In this document: piece by piece, positions 41,898 through 52,063 of the stretch
Position numbering within the stretch: position 1 is the first letter of the stretch
How the letters are laid out: each line of letters begins with the position of its first letter
Assembly (NCBI GenBank): GCA_001898485.1
Contig: MKTY01000020.1
Location: 1,178,001-1,242,000 of the forward strand
DNA: 64,000 nucleotides
Direction: 5' to 3'
Source: Sphingobacteriales bacterium 46-32
GTDB lineage: Bacteria > Bacteroidota > Bacteroidia > Chitinophagales > Chitinophagaceae
The notes under the pieces: generated by a model
What the model was told of the DNA's origin: nothing
Databases searched by the model: none
The model's input: only the letters and a program-made list of their open reading frames with translations
Made by a program: the position numbers and the translations under genes

Positions 41898-42809
41898 ATG
41901 CTATTAAAAAAGAACATTCCATTTACGTATATACTGGGTAAAATAAAGCGGGAGCTTTTTGTAATTACTCTTTATACAATTGCTATAGCGATTCTTTATG
42001 AAAATTATCATATAACAAGAATCTCAATCCCAATAGCTATACCCGCTATTATGGGAACGGTGATATCATTGTTGCTGGGTTTCCGAAGCAATCAGGCATA
42101 TGATCGCTGGTGGGAAGCCAGGCATATCTGGGGTAGTATTGTGAATGATTCCCGAACATATGCCCGGCAAATACTATGCTTTACAGAAGTGATGTATGAA
42201 GGCGATGAAGTACACCAGTGGCGTCAACGAATGATCAGGCGGCAAACAGCCTGGTGTTATAGTCTGGGACAGGCACTGCGCGGACAAAACCCTGTACGGG
42301 GAATTGACCGGCTTCTTACCCGGCAGGATATGGACTTTATTCGTCATTACGATCATGTGCCCGGCGCCTTGCTGGAACTTCATGCCCGCGATTTGCGTCT
42401 GGCACTGGAAAACGGCTGGATTAACCGTTTTCAGCAGATAGAGCTTGACAGAACAATCAGCCGGTTATGTGATGCAATGGGGAAATGTGAACGAATAAAG
42501 AATACCGTTTTTCCGGTTACATACAGTATGTATATACACTTTTCGATGCTGCTGTTTATCGCATTGCTACCTTTTGCTGTAATTCAGTACTTCGGTATGC
42601 TGGAAGTACCAGTAGTAGTAGCTATTGCCACTTCTTTTTTACTGATCGAAAAAATGGCTATTCACCTGCAGGAGCCGTTTGAAAATAAGCCTACTGACAC
42701 CCCAATGACCAGTATTGCACGTACAATAGAAAAAAACCTGTCGCAAATGCTAAATGATCAGCAAATACAGGAAGAGCGAGAAACTGCAAAGGACTTTTAT
42801 GTATTGTAA
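41898..42809 (+). CDS. Bestrophin-family ion channel protein
   Basis: A 303-residue membrane protein of the bestrophin (UPF0187) family, which form pentameric anion or cation channels. The signature GFRSNQAYDRWWEARHIWGSI (about 62-82) is clear, with TMs at about 19-36 and 42-60 and a pair near 214-250, followed by IHLQEPFENKPTDTPM (about 260-275), a conserved cytoplasmic segment. The ATG at 41898 is used rather than a TTG six codons upstream. It follows the UspA-like gene by 62 bp. Confidence 0.9.
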   Translation: MLLKKNIPFTYILGKIKRELFVITLYTIAIAILYENYHITRISIPIAIPAIMGTVISLLLGFRSNQAYDRWWEARHIWGSIVNDSRTYARQILCFTEVMYEGDEVHQWRQRMIRRQTAWCYSLGQALRGQNPVRGIDRLLTRQDMDFIRHYDHVPGALLELHARDLRLALENGWINRFQQIELDRTISRLCDAMGKCERIKNTVFPVTYSMYIHFSMLLFIALLPFAVIQYFGMLEVPVVVAIATSFLLIEKMAIHLQEPFENKPTDTPMTSIARTIEKNLSQMLNDQQIQEERETAKDFYVL

Positions 42810-42903
42810 GAAAACAGCTATGAAAAACACCCGGCCGCCATGCTGAATTTTTTGATGCGAGAAACAAGGTCTTCTACCTTATGACAACCTGCCGCCGGTA
42901 AGC

Positions 42904-43908
42904 TTAATTTGCCGGCGGCTTTGTGTTCAACTTCAATACATGGTCTGCGAAATCATAGCAGGCATTACGTACAGCATCGAGGTCATGCGATTTGATATGC
43001 GAGCCTATCACATGATCGCCGGTATTGGGAAGAGCAACCTCCCGCCGCAGACTGTCTGGTGTGCCGAGTTGGCGAAACATACGTTGCATGGCAGAAACTT
43101 TAACTACAGGGTCCTGATGTTCTTCATCTTTATAATAATAAAGAAGGAGAACGGGTTGTTTTACCCGGGCAAACAAACCTGCTTTCATCGATGTTTCCAG
43201 TAATTCTTCGAGTTGTACGGCTGCCTCCATCCTGTACCGGTAGTTCCAGTATTTGCGATATAGAGCGGTAGTATCGGATGACTGATTATACTCTCCTTTT
43301 ACCATATGTGCAATTTGTAATCCCCAGGGATTATTAAGCAGCCAGGCATTGGGGTCATTGATGGCAATATTGGGGGAGAATAGATATAATGCGGCTATAT
43401 CCGGATACTGGGCAGCGAGCTTTAAAGCCAGTGTGCCACCGGTAGAAGTGCCAATCAGGATCACTTTATTTCCCAATTGCCTGCCGATTACATAAGCCTG
43501 CTTGGCAGACTCCCATAGTTTGTCGGCTGTAAGACTTACCAGCGGCTCTGTTGTATCAATACCATGCTCTGCAAGCCGCGATAAATAAAGATTGCAACCA
43601 TATCGTTTTGCCAGCTCCCGGTGAATGGGAGCACCTTCTTCCTGGCTGGCAGAAAAGCCATGAAGGTATACAAACGCGTATGGTGTTTTTTGTTTTAATG
43701 AGTCATTTGCCCAAATAATACGCGCTTCATTATCGGGTTTAAGCTGATGCAGACTTTCTCCGGACGCAACCAGGCTATCCAGGGCACTTCCGCTGGCAGT
43801 AATAGCGGGAAGTGCGGACTCATAAAGCGGAGGACTGGGGCGCGGCCCCAGAAAATAAATAACGATAAGGATTAAAACGATGACTGCTAACCATTTGAGA
43901 AATCGCAT
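42904..43908 (-). CDS. Membrane-anchored alpha/beta hydrolase
   Basis: A 334-residue hydrolase with an N-terminal TM/signal anchor (about 4-20) placing the domain in the periplasm. The oxyanion region is VYLHGFSASQEEG (about 79-91), the nucleophile elbow GTSTGG (about 152-157), an acidic residue in YYYKDEEHQDP, and the histidine in NTGDHVIGS (about 300). This is the thioesterase/carboxylesterase-like group. The longer frame has no support, so the ATG at 43908 is used. Substrate unknown. It is divergent from the typA promoter region. Confidence 0.88.
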   Translation of the reverse strand: MRFLKWLAVIVLILIVIYFLGPRPSPPLYESALPAITASGSALDSLVASGESLHQLKPDNEARIIWANDSLKQKTPYAFVYLHGFSASQEEGAPIHRELAKRYGCNLYLSRLAEHGIDTTEPLVSLTADKLWESAKQAYVIGRQLGNKVILIGTSTGGTLALKLAAQYPDIAALYLFSPNIAINDPNAWLLNNPWGLQIAHMVKGEYNQSSDTTALYRKYWNYRYRMEAAVQLEELLETSMKAGLFARVKQPVLLLYYYKDEEHQDPVVKVSAMQRMFRQLGTPDSLRREVALPNTGDHVIGSHIKSHDLDAVRNACYDFADHVLKLNTKPPAN

Positions 43909-44272
43909 GGGAAACCGTTTTGTTAAAGCTACTTCAAATAAATGGCAAGCCCAGATGAACAATGGATTAATTATTAACGGCATTTGCTACCCCGGCCGAA
44001 TTGATGTACCTTTGCCGCCTCAAAAAGCGGGCAATCCGGAAAAGAATCGGCAGGAACTGTTGGATTGGGACTGGATACCACTTTCACAGCGTTGATTGCC
44101 ACAGCTTTGGGCTTTGTCATTGAGCTGGCAAATATCGCCCACAGATTCGAAAATTGTTATAGTGCTTTAGAAAAAACTGTTTACATCGGCAAAAACAGAC
44201 CCGATGTGCGGATGGTGTGGGTAAGTTGAAGGAAAAATGATAAAGAAGACCTCCGGGTCATAAATACTCAAT
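43909..44272 (+). other. Long intergenic region with typA promoter and leader
   Basis: 364 bp. A well-formed promoter (43984-44014) would start transcription near 44021, leaving about 250 nt before the typA ATG. That leader can form a 7-bp stem GGCAATC/GATTGCC (44030-44036 with 44094-44100) and a GACC-TCCG-GGTC hairpin about 20 nt before the ATG (44249-44260). No coding sequence is supported in it. Whether it is a regulatory leader or a separate small RNA cannot be told. Confidence 0.45.
43984..44014 (+). promoter_or_regulatory. Promoter upstream of typA
   Basis: TTG (43984-43986), 20-nt spacer, TACCTTTG (44007-44014): a complete match to the Bacteroidota consensus TTG-N19/21-TAnnTTTG. Confidence 0.65.
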
Positions 44273-46084
44273 ATGCAAATCAGAAATATAGCGATTATTG
44301 CGCACGTTGACCACGGTAAGACTACACTGGTTGACAAAATCCTTCATGCCACTAAGGTATTTCGGGATAATCAGGAAACCGGTGAGTTGATCATGGACAG
44401 TAATGACCTGGAGCGTGAGCGCGGGATTACTATTTTTAGTAAGAACGCTGCAGTAACGTACAACGACGTTAAGATTAATGTGATCGATACCCCTGGTCAC
44501 GCAGATTTTGGAGGTGAGGTAGAGCGGGTACTTAAAATGGCGGATGGTGTGATCCTGCTGGTAGATGCTTTTGAAGGTCCTATGCCGCAAACGCGCTTTG
44601 TACTGCAAAAAGCCCTTCAACTCAGCCTGAAGCCGATTGTGGTGATCAATAAGGTAGATAAACCTAACTGCCGCCCCGATGAGGTGCATGATGCAGTATT
44701 TGAATTGTTCTTTAACCTGGACGCTACTGAAGAGCAGCTTGACTTCCCTACTTATTATGGTAGTGGTAAAAATGGCTGGTTCAACGACAGCCTTACCCAG
44801 ATAGATAATATTAACCCCCTGCTTGACGGAATTCTCAAGCATGTACCCCCTCCCCGTGTCTCCGAAGGATCTCTGCAAATGCAGATTACTTCGCTGGACT
44901 ATTCTTCATTCCTGGGCCGCATTGCGATTGGTAAAGTGAGCCGTGGTTCTATCCGCGAAAACCAGCCCGTTGCCCTGATGCAGGCTGATGGTACCGTACG
45001 GAAGACAAGAGTGCGCGAGCTGTATGTATTTGAAGGAATGGGTAAGAAAAAAGTGAGCGAGGTAGTAGCAGGAGATCTTTGTGCCGTGGTAGGTATTGAG
45101 GATTTTAATATTGGTGATACTATTGCCGATGCGGAAAACCCTGAAGCATTGCCGGTAATCAGTGTGGATGAGCCTACCATGAACATGCTGTTTTCTGTGA
45201 ACAACTCACCATTCTTTGGCCGTGATGGAAAATTTGTAACCTCCCGTCACCTGCGCGACCGGCTGATGAAGGAAACAGAGAAAAACCTGGCCCTGAAAGT
45301 AGTGGATAGTGAGGAAGGAGACAGCCTCGTGGTATATGGCCGTGGTATCCTGCACCTGGGTGTACTTATAGAAACCATGCGCCGCGAAGGGTATGAGCTT
45401 ACTGTGGGTCAGCCGCAGGTAATTGTGAAAGAGATTGATGGTAAAAGATGCGAGCCTTATGAGGTACTGGTGGTAGATGTGCCCCAGGAATTTGCTTCAA
45501 AGGTGATTGACCTCGTTACCCGCCGTAAAGGAGAGATGCTGGTCATGGAAACAAAAGGTGAAATGCAGCATCTTGAATTTGAGATCCCTTCACGCGGACT
45601 GATTGGACTGCGTACGCAAATGCTGACAGCTACTACAGGTGAAGCCGTAATGGCGCACCGTTTCAGCGAATACAAGCCATGGAAAGGTCTGATCCCGGGA
45701 CGCAATAATGGTGTATTGCTGTCGAAAAACACCGATAAAACAACCGCATACTCTATTGATAAATTACAGGATCGCGGTACCTTCTTTGTAGATCCGGGCG
45801 AAGAAGTATATGCAGGACAGGTAGTGGCCGAAAACATTAAACCCGGCGACCTGGTGGTGAATGTAACGGAAGCAAAAAAACTCACCAACCACCGTGCTAG
45901 CGGCAGTGATGATGCCACACGTATTGCTCCCAAAACACTGATGACGCTGGAAGAGTGTATGGAATACATTCAACATGATGAGTGTATTGAGGTTACACCT
46001 AACTTCATCCGCATGCGCAAAGTGATCCTGGATGAGAATGAGCGTCAGAAACAAAGCAAAAAAATGAGCGCAGAAGCGCTCTAG
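44273..46084 (+). CDS. typA: Ribosome-associated GTPase TypA/BipA
   Basis: A translational GTPase that helps 50S subunit assembly and stress adaptation. 603 residues, normal length: G1 [13 protein letters not shown] (10-22), G2 RERGITIF, G3 [14 protein letters not shown]4 NKVDKPNC, then domain II, EF-G-like domains III/V and the BipA-specific C terminus ([32 protein letters not shown]). Motifs [20 protein letters not shown] and [16 protein letters not shown] are family markers. It has a strong terminator (46118-46159) and a long leader with a promoter 250 nt upstream. Confidence 0.96.
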   Translation: MQIRNIAIIAHVDHGKTTLVDKILHATKVFRDNQETGELIMDSNDLERERGITIFSKNAAVTYNDVKINVIDTPGHADFGGEVERVLKMADGVILLVDAFEGPMPQTRFVLQKALQLSLKPIVVINKVDKPNCRPDEVHDAVFELFFNLDATEEQLDFPTYYGSGKNGWFNDSLTQIDNINPLLDGILKHVPPPRVSEGSLQMQITSLDYSSFLGRIAIGKVSRGSIRENQPVALMQADGTVRKTRVRELYVFEGMGKKKVSEVVAGDLCAVVGIEDFNIGDTIADAENPEALPVISVDEPTMNMLFSVNNSPFFGRDGKFVTSRHLRDRLMKETEKNLALKVVDSEEGDSLVVYGRGILHLGVLIETMRREGYELTVGQPQVIVKEIDGKRCEPYEVLVVDVPQEFASKVIDLVTRRKGEMLVMETKGEMQHLEFEIPSRGLIGLRTQMLTATTGEAVMAHRFSEYKPWKGLIPGRNNGVLLSKNTDKTTAYSIDKLQDRGTFFVDPGEEVYAGQVVAENIKPGDLVVNVTEAKKLTNHRASGSDDATRIAPKTLMTLEECMEYIQHDECIEVTPNFIRMRKVILDENERQKQSKKMSAEAL

Positions 46085-46117
46085 TGAATAGAAGTTAGTT
46101 CAGCAACTAATTCAACT

Positions 46118-46159
46118 CCCGCCTGTATCACCGAAGTGTAATACGGGCGGGTTTTTTTT
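46118..46159 (+). terminator. Intrinsic terminator of typA
   Basis: CCCGCCTGTAT (46118-46128) pairs with ATACGGGCGGG (46141-46151), 11 bp with one G-T, capped by CAC-CGAA-GTG, and is followed by eight T (46152-46159). Confidence 0.85.
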
Positions 46160-46160
46160 G

Positions 46161-47297
46161 TCAGGGCATGGCATTAATCTTCGTGAGCAGTTTCTCTGCC
46201 TGCCCGGGATTGATCTTAGCAAGTTTTTGATAAACCTCCTGCGCACTGCTTTTTTGTTTCAGTTCTATCAAAGTAAGCCCTTTATAGTAATAGGCCAGCA
46301 TGGTCTCGCGGATTGCCAGCGAACGGTCAAACGAACTAATGGCATCGTAATACTGCTTGAGGCCATAGTAACTATAACCGAGCTCTGTATGGTATTGAGC
46401 TGTATTGGGGCTTATTTCTATAGCTTTCTTTAATTGAATAATAGCATCATCGTAGCGTCCCTTCTCATTAAAATACCAGGCCATACCGTAATAAGAATTG
46501 GTGCTTTTGGGATTCAACTCTACTGCTTTACGGTATTGATCAAAGGCATTATCAGGTTCTTTTGTAAGCATACGGTATACATCGCCCAGCCCTGTATACG
46601 CCGTACTGTTTTCCGGATCTATATACTGGGCGGTTTTGTATGCATCAATTGCCTCAGCAGATTTGTTGAGCTTATAATAAGCATATCCCAGCTCGTTATA
46701 GGCTTTGAGGAATTTATTATCGATCAGTGTTGCTCTTTTTAAAGAAACCACAGCTTTTTCATAATCTGCCACCTCTACTTCACAATATCCTTTCCGGTAC
46801 CAGGACAGGGCCGAAACATCTTCTTCTTTTGCGCGGCTCACATATTCGTTGAAATAAGTAAGTGCCGATTTGTAATCGCTGAACTGTTCAAAATAAAGAT
46901 GACCCATTTGCCGGTAGGCAGCTGAGTATTCTTTATTCATTTCCAGGCAACGCAGGTAATTGGTTTTGGCATTTTCCTTATTATTCAGGAACTGATTGGC
47001 ATAACCGAGTTCAAAAAATATCTTAGCCTGATCGCCCAGTAACGTGAGTGCTTTTTCCAGTGATCTGGCCGCATCAGTATACTTTTTCAGCTCATTACTA
47101 CACCAGCCCAGTTCATACCAGGCCTTACCCATTGAAGGGTCCAGTGTGGTCGCCTGCTTAAACAGGTCGGCGGCCTGCTCATATTTTTTTTCACCGCGGG
47201 CCTTTACGCCTGAGTCATACAACTCTGCAGCTGTTTTTTCCTGGCTGCTGGCCCAAAAGCTCAGTAACAGCAGTGTTGTCAGTAATACCGGACGCAT
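46161..47297 (-). CDS. Secreted tetratricopeptide-repeat protein
   Basis: A 378-residue protein with a signal peptide (MRPVLLTTLLLLSFWASSQ) and about ten TPR units from residue 22 to the C terminus, e.g. GKAWYELGWCSNELKKYTDA, KAYNELGYAYYKLNKSAEAI, AQYHTELGYSYYGLKQYYDA. TPR solenoids hold protein partners, so it is probably a periplasmic scaffold. No enzyme domain. It is convergent with typA; its stop is 2 bp past the typA terminator. Confidence 0.88.
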   Translation of the reverse strand: MRPVLLTTLLLLSFWASSQEKTAAELYDSGVKARGEKKYEQAADLFKQATTLDPSMGKAWYELGWCSNELKKYTDAARSLEKALTLLGDQAKIFFELGYANQFLNNKENAKTNYLRCLEMNKEYSAAYRQMGHLYFEQFSDYKSALTYFNEYVSRAKEEDVSALSWYRKGYCEVEVADYEKAVVSLKRATLIDNKFLKAYNELGYAYYKLNKSAEAIDAYKTAQYIDPENSTAYTGLGDVYRMLTKEPDNAFDQYRKAVELNPKSTNSYYGMAWYFNEKGRYDDAIIQLKKAIEISPNTAQYHTELGYSYYGLKQYYDAISSFDRSLAIRETMLAYYYKGLTLIELKQKSSAQEVYQKLAKINPGQAEKLLTKINAMP

Positions 47298-47450
47298 ACA
47301 TGTTTATTTGCTAATAAAAGTAAGATTCAGAATGCTGGCCTGCAATACCGGAACCAGGGTATTGTGTTTACCTGTAAGAAAAGCTGTTTCCTTTGTACCA
47401 GCGCAGTTGCAGTAAAATTGTAAAGCCTGCTGATTGGGTAAGGCAAACGA

Positions 47451-47482
47451 CCAAATACTCAATGCCGCTGCCAAATACTCAA
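47451..47482 (+). promoter_or_regulatory. Direct repeat upstream of the propeller-GAF kinase
   Basis: CCAAATACTCAA occurs at 47451-47462 and again at 47471-47482, an exact 12-bp direct repeat with an 8-bp spacer (20-bp period, two helix turns). It lies about 105 bp before the kinase gene. LytTR regulators bind paired direct repeats, so autoregulation by the downstream LytTR protein is a reasonable guess. Confidence 0.4.
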
Positions 47483-47585
47483 CCGAAACGGCCGGGTTCG
47501 ATATTAAATGCTAAATTTCAGTGTATTAAGCTGCCAGACGACCTGGCTAAACCAACGCTGACTGATCTATTTTACCGGATTGACT

Positions 47586-50500
47586 ATGCTGTCAACCATA
47601 TACAGGCTCCTGCTATTACTGGTCTTCATGGCTGTTTATCCGCAGCTCAGGGGCCAGTCTTTTTCCTTTACTCATCTTAGCACCGTTAATGGACTTTCTG
47701 ATAATAATGTAAGGTCAATGATCATTGACCGGAAAGGATTTTTGTGGATAGGCACGATAGATGGTCTCAACGTATATGATGGCTACTCGGTGGTGACATA
47801 TAAAAAAGAAGACCGGCCACAAATGGCTTCCAATAATGTTAGTCACCTGACCTGTGATAGCCGCAACCGCATATGGCTGGGAACAACAGAGGGCGTAACC
47901 TGGATTGATGAAAAACGCAATTTTCACCGGGTGGTCCTGCAGGATTCTATTGTCAATTTTGGTTGCAAAACTATTCAGGATACCCGCACTTATGGCATTG
48001 TATTATTTACAAGTCGGGGCCAGTTCTACTTCAATGAGAAAAACGGAAAATGGGAGCAACTGACCTGGGTACCGGAACATCTTAATTATAATCGTTTTCA
48101 TGATGCAGATCCCTTTGATGAAGACCGGATCATCTATGCTACAGACAGTCTTGTGATGGTGCTGGATTATGCAACGAAGAAGCTGGTGTATCAGCAGCCA
48201 TTTACTGCTGTTTTCAGCCTTTGCCGTTACTCAGAGCATGAGCTCGCTATTGGCCAGGAACATGGTACGGTGTTGATTGCCGATATGCGTACCCATGAGG
48301 TAACCCGCCAGTATAAACTCACCAGTGAACTGAACGGACGGGTTATTAATTCTACCATTACAGAAGTAAGACCGGCAGCCAATGGCGATATACTGGTGGG
48401 TACTGGTTTTGCAGGACTCGTCATTATTAATAAGTCAGGTCAATTGCTTCGCTATGCGCATGATCCGATTAACCCCAGTTCACTGGGAGCCAACATGACA
48501 TGGCGTGTACTGAGCGGGCGTAATGGTGATATCCTTGTAGGCACCAGCGTGGCTGGCGTGAGTATTTCAAACATCTATAACCGGCAGGCAGATTACCTGC
48601 GCCTGATGACAAATGGGAAGGGCGACTTTTATGATAGCTATGTAAACCGGATGGCCGAAGATGATAATCAGGTGATATGGATGGGTGCCCTGGAGCGATT
48701 GATACGCTGGGACAGGAAAAAGAACCGGTTCGATTTTTATTATTACTTATCCAATCCCATTTGGACGGGAGCGCAAAACCTGGAAATAAAGGCTGTGTGC
48801 ATCGATAAAAAGAAACGTGTATGGGTAAGCGCTCATGGCGATGGGGTTGCCATATTTGATCCGGCAACTGAACGCTTTTTCAAAGTGCCGCGTGATACAT
48901 CGCTGGGCATTGCTCTTCATGGTCTGTATATAATGGATATGATCCAGGCCAGTGATGGACAGATGTGGGTAGTATCTACGCTCGGGCCTTATACCATCGA
49001 CCCGGAAACTCTACGTGCGCGGGCTTTTAAAAATGATCCTGTACTTGGTTCACTGGATGGCAAACGTATCAATGCAGTACTGGAAGACCGGAAACACCGG
49101 ATATGGATGGCCAGCAGCAATGGATTGTATTGTTATGACAGAGCCAGCAACAGGCTTGATTATTTTACTACTGCGCATGGCCTGGCGTCAAATGTATGCT
49201 ATACCTTATATCAGGACCCTGCCGGTCAGGTTTACGTTTGTACACCCAGGGGATTCAGCATAATATCTGAAGGACGTATTCAGACATTTACCAGAGAGAA
49301 CGGTTTGAAGTATGATAACTGCGAAGGTGTGGTGACAGATTCTGAAGGAAAGGTATGGATTGCCAATACAAAAGTTATTATCCGTTACGACCCCGACAAA
49401 CACAGCATGCAGTATTTTGATCAGAGTGCGGGGCTTACACAGGAAGGCTTCCGGGTAGCCAGCTATTTGAAAAGCAGCAATGGCGAACTGCTGTGGGGAT
49501 GCCGGCGGGGTATTACTTATTTTTATCCCCAGCAATTGCTGAATGCGCCCAGCGATCTCAGGGTAAATATTTACCAGGTTGCTGTAAATGACTCTTCCTT
49601 TTACATTGGCGGCAATGAAGTGGTTGAATTGAAATATGATAAAAACAGTATTAGCTTTCGTTTTACTGCCAATAATCTCAAAGGCGCCTACAATATTCAA
49701 TACAGATATATACTGGAAGGATATGAGCAGCAATGGCAAAACGGCCGGGATATACGCGAGGCCCGTTATTCCTCATTACCTCCGGGTCGTTACATATTTA
49801 AAGTAAAAGCCAGTACAGACGGAATTAACTGGAAAGATGCCGCTAATGAACTGACGCTGGTAGTGCGTCCCCCACTGTGGCAACGATGGTGGTTTGTGGC
49901 CGGGGCATTTGTATTGCTGGGAGTCCTGCTAAGCTGGATTGTGGCCAAAAGAAACCGCCAGTTGAGGGAAAAACAGGAAGAGCTGGATGCTGAGCAGGCC
50001 ATCAATTATTTTGCTTCGAGTATTTATGAGACCAACTCGGTAAAAGCAATTCTCTGGGATGTGGCAAAGAACTGCATCGGGCGGCTGCATTTTGAGGATT
50101 GTGTGATTTACCTGGTTGATCATGAACGGCAGGTACTGATTCAGCGCGCTGCTCATGGGCCCAAAAGTGCTAATTACAGCGAAATAACGAATCCTATTGA
50201 AATTCCGCTGGGCCAGGGTATAACAGGTACTGTAGCGCTTACCGGTAAACCGGAGATCATACCGGATACAACACGCGACCCGCGCTATATAATGGATATG
50301 GCACGCCGCTATTCGGAAATTACCGTTCCGATTATCAGCAATGGCAGAATATGGGGGGTTATAGACTGCGAGCACTCAAAAAAAGGGTTCTTTACTCAAA
50401 AACATTTATCTATTCTTACAACAATCGCTTCCTTGTGTGCCAACAAAATTGTGAAGGCAAAAGCGGAGGCTGAGAAAGCCCGTGCAGAAGCCATACTCAT

Positions 50501-51161
50501 GGATACGCAACAAAAAATGGCAGATGTGGAAATGCAGGCATTACGGGCGCAAATGAATCCTCATTTTATCTTTAATTGCCTTAATTCTATAAACCGGTAT
50601 ATTGTAAAAAGCGATCAGGCTACAGCGTCTTTATATCTTACCCGTTTTGCCAAATTAATACGACTGATACTGGACAACTCCAACAGCAAATCTGTAACAC
50701 TTGCCAATGAGATGGAGGCCTTACGCCTGTATATTGAAATGGAAAGTATCCGCTTCGAGAAAAAATTCGATTATGTCATTTCGGTAGACGATACGGTACA
50801 ACCGGAAACCGTATATGTACCGCCATTGATCATTCAGCCATATGTGGAAAATGCGATCTGGCATGGCCTGCTGCATAAAGAAACCGAAGGGCATTTATCT
50901 ATTCATGTACGGCGCAAGTCGGCACAACTGCTGGAGTGTGTAATAGAAGATAATGGGATAGGCCGCGTAAAAGCCCGCGAGCTGAAAAGCAAATCGGTGT
51001 CTTCGAAAAAATCGCTGGGGATGAAACTGACAGAAGACCGACTGTCGCTGCTCAATAAACAATCGCAGCTGGAATCTTCTGTGGTAGTGGAAGACCTCGT
51101 TGACAGCAACGGCGAAACAGCAGGAACGCGGGTGACAGTAAAAATATCAATTGACACATAA
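47586..51161 (+). CDS. Sensor histidine kinase: beta-propeller, Y_Y_Y, TM, GAF and LytS-type kinase
   Basis: A 1191-residue membrane kinase. A signal peptide (to about 23) is followed by a periplasmic region of two-component-regulator propeller repeats (about 25-660; recurring LWIGTIDGLNVYD, IWLGTTEGV, IWMASSNGLYCYD motifs) and a Y_Y_Y domain (about 670-760). Then come one TM (about 766-786), a GAF domain (about 820-960) and a His_kinase (LytS-type) domain with His993 in QMNPHFIFNCLNSIN and an HATPase domain with PLIIQPYVENAIWHG. Unlike classical hybrid kinases there is no fused receiver or AraC domain. It pairs with the LytTR gene 12 bp downstream. The ATG at 47586 is used rather than a TTG two codons earlier. 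Confidence 0.92.
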   Translation: MLSTIYRLLLLLVFMAVYPQLRGQSFSFTHLSTVNGLSDNNVRSMIIDRKGFLWIGTIDGLNVYDGYSVVTYKKEDRPQMASNNVSHLTCDSRNRIWLGTTEGVTWIDEKRNFHRVVLQDSIVNFGCKTIQDTRTYGIVLFTSRGQFYFNEKNGKWEQLTWVPEHLNYNRFHDADPFDEDRIIYATDSLVMVLDYATKKLVYQQPFTAVFSLCRYSEHELAIGQEHGTVLIADMRTHEVTRQYKLTSELNGRVINSTITEVRPAANGDILVGTGFAGLVIINKSGQLLRYAHDPINPSSLGANMTWRVLSGRNGDILVGTSVAGVSISNIYNRQADYLRLMTNGKGDFYDSYVNRMAEDDNQVIWMGALERLIRWDRKKNRFDFYYYLSNPIWTGAQNLEIKAVCIDKKKRVWVSAHGDGVAIFDPATERFFKVPRDTSLGIALHGLYIMDMIQASDGQMWVVSTLGPYTIDPETLRARAFKNDPVLGSLDGKRINAVLEDRKHRIWMASSNGLYCYDRASNRLDYFTTAHGLASNVCYTLYQDPAGQVYVCTPRGFSIISEGRIQTFTRENGLKYDNCEGVVTDSEGKVWIANTKVIIRYDPDKHSMQYFDQSAGLTQEGFRVASYLKSSNGELLWGCRRGITYFYPQQLLNAPSDLRVNIYQVAVNDSSFYIGGNEVVELKYDKNSISFRFTANNLKGAYNIQYRYILEGYEQQWQNGRDIREARYSSLPPGRYIFKVKASTDGINWKDAANELTLVVRPPLWQRWWFVAGAFVLLGVLLSWIVAKRNRQLREKQEELDAEQAINYFASSIYETNSVKAILWDVAKNCIGRLHFEDCVIYLVDHERQVLIQRAAHGPKSANYSEITNPIEIPLGQGITGTVALTGKPEIIPDTTRDPRYIMDMARRYSEITVPIISNGRIWGVIDCEHSKKGFFTQKHLSILTTIASLCANKIVKAKAEAEKARAEAILMDTQQKMADVEMQALRAQMNPHFIFNCLNSINRYIVKSDQATASLYLTRFAKLIRLILDNSNSKSVTLANEMEALRLYIEMESIRFEKKFDYVISVDDTVQPETVYVPPLIIQPYVENAIWHGLLHKETEGHLSIHVRRKSAQLLECVIEDNGIGRVKARELKSKSVSSKKSLGMKLTEDRLSLLNKQSQLESSVVVEDLVDSNGETAGTRVTVKISIDT

Positions 51162-51173
51162 TTTAAAACTGCT

Positions 51174-51923
51174 ATGATAAAGTCTATCCTGATCGATGAC
51201 GAAAAAAATGCCCTGGAAATGATGGAGTGGCTGCTCAAAACCTACTGTCCGCAGGTAGAGATAGCAGCACTATGCAATTCGGCAGAAATGGGGATTGAGG
51301 CCATCAACCGCCACCGGCCGGACGTTGTTTTCCTTGACATTGAAATGCCACGGATGAACGGGTTTGATATGCTGGAGCAGTTTGATAAATTATTCTTTGA
51401 TGTGGTATTTTGTACTGCCTACGACCAGTTTGCCATTAAAGCCTTTAAGTACAGTGCACTTAATTATCTGCTGAAACCCGTGGATCCCGATGACCTGAAG
51501 GCTACCATTGCGCGTATAGAAGAGAAAAAGACTATCCCTACCAAAGAGCAGTTTGAGCTTCTGCTGCAGAATATCAATCAACCTGCAAAAACCACGCCCC
51601 AGCGCATAGCGCTTACTACCAATGACGGGCTCATTTTTGTACCTACTGCAGACATTATCTATTGCGAAGCAGAAAGTAACTATACACATGTAGTGCTGAG
51701 TGGCGGCAAGAAAATACTCATTTCAAAAGTGCTGAAAGAGATTGATGAAGCGCTCAGCGGTCCTGATTTTTACCGCGTACACAGCTCTTTCCTGATCAAT
51801 ATAAACCACATCAAAAAATTTGTGCGTGGCGATGGTGGTTATATAGTAATGGACAATGACGCAACCGTAAGCATTTCTCGCAACCGTAAGCAGGAGTTTA
51901 TGGATCTGTTTTCGCGATTTTAA
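51174..51923 (+). CDS. LytTR-family response regulator
   Basis: A 249-residue regulator: receiver domain (1-120) with the acidic pair in LIDDEKN, the phosphoacceptor Asp55 in FLDIEMP, and Lys near KPVDPDDLK, and a LytTR DNA-binding domain (about 143-249) with IIYCEAESNYTHVVLSGG, FYRVHSSFLININHIKKF and VSISRNRKQEF. It is the output partner of the upstream LytS-type kinase, with a 12-bp gap. The direct repeat at 47451-47482 could be its site. Confidence 0.95.
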   Translation: MIKSILIDDEKNALEMMEWLLKTYCPQVEIAALCNSAEMGIEAINRHRPDVVFLDIEMPRMNGFDMLEQFDKLFFDVVFCTAYDQFAIKAFKYSALNYLLKPVDPDDLKATIARIEEKKTIPTKEQFELLLQNINQPAKTTPQRIALTTNDGLIFVPTADIIYCEAESNYTHVVLSGGKKILISKVLKEIDEALSGPDFYRVHSSFLININHIKKFVRGDGGYIVMDNDATVSISRNRKQEFMDLFSRF

Positions 51924-51972
51924 AGACGTATCGCCATTTACTCATTTTTTCTACCAGTCACTCATTGAACTA

Positions 51973-52001
51973 TTGGTACCAGGTGATAAAAAGTAGTTTT
52001 G
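51973..52001 (+). promoter_or_regulatory. Promoter of the DUF5700 gene
   Basis: TTG (51973-51975), an 18-nt spacer and TAGTTTTG (51994-52001) match the Bacteroidota consensus closely. Start near 52008 would give a 56-nt leader. Confidence 0.55.
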
Positions 52002-52063
52002 ACACTGCTACCGAATAACAGAAGAAGAGCCGTACCCTTTTTTTCTTATCAACTACCTTATCA

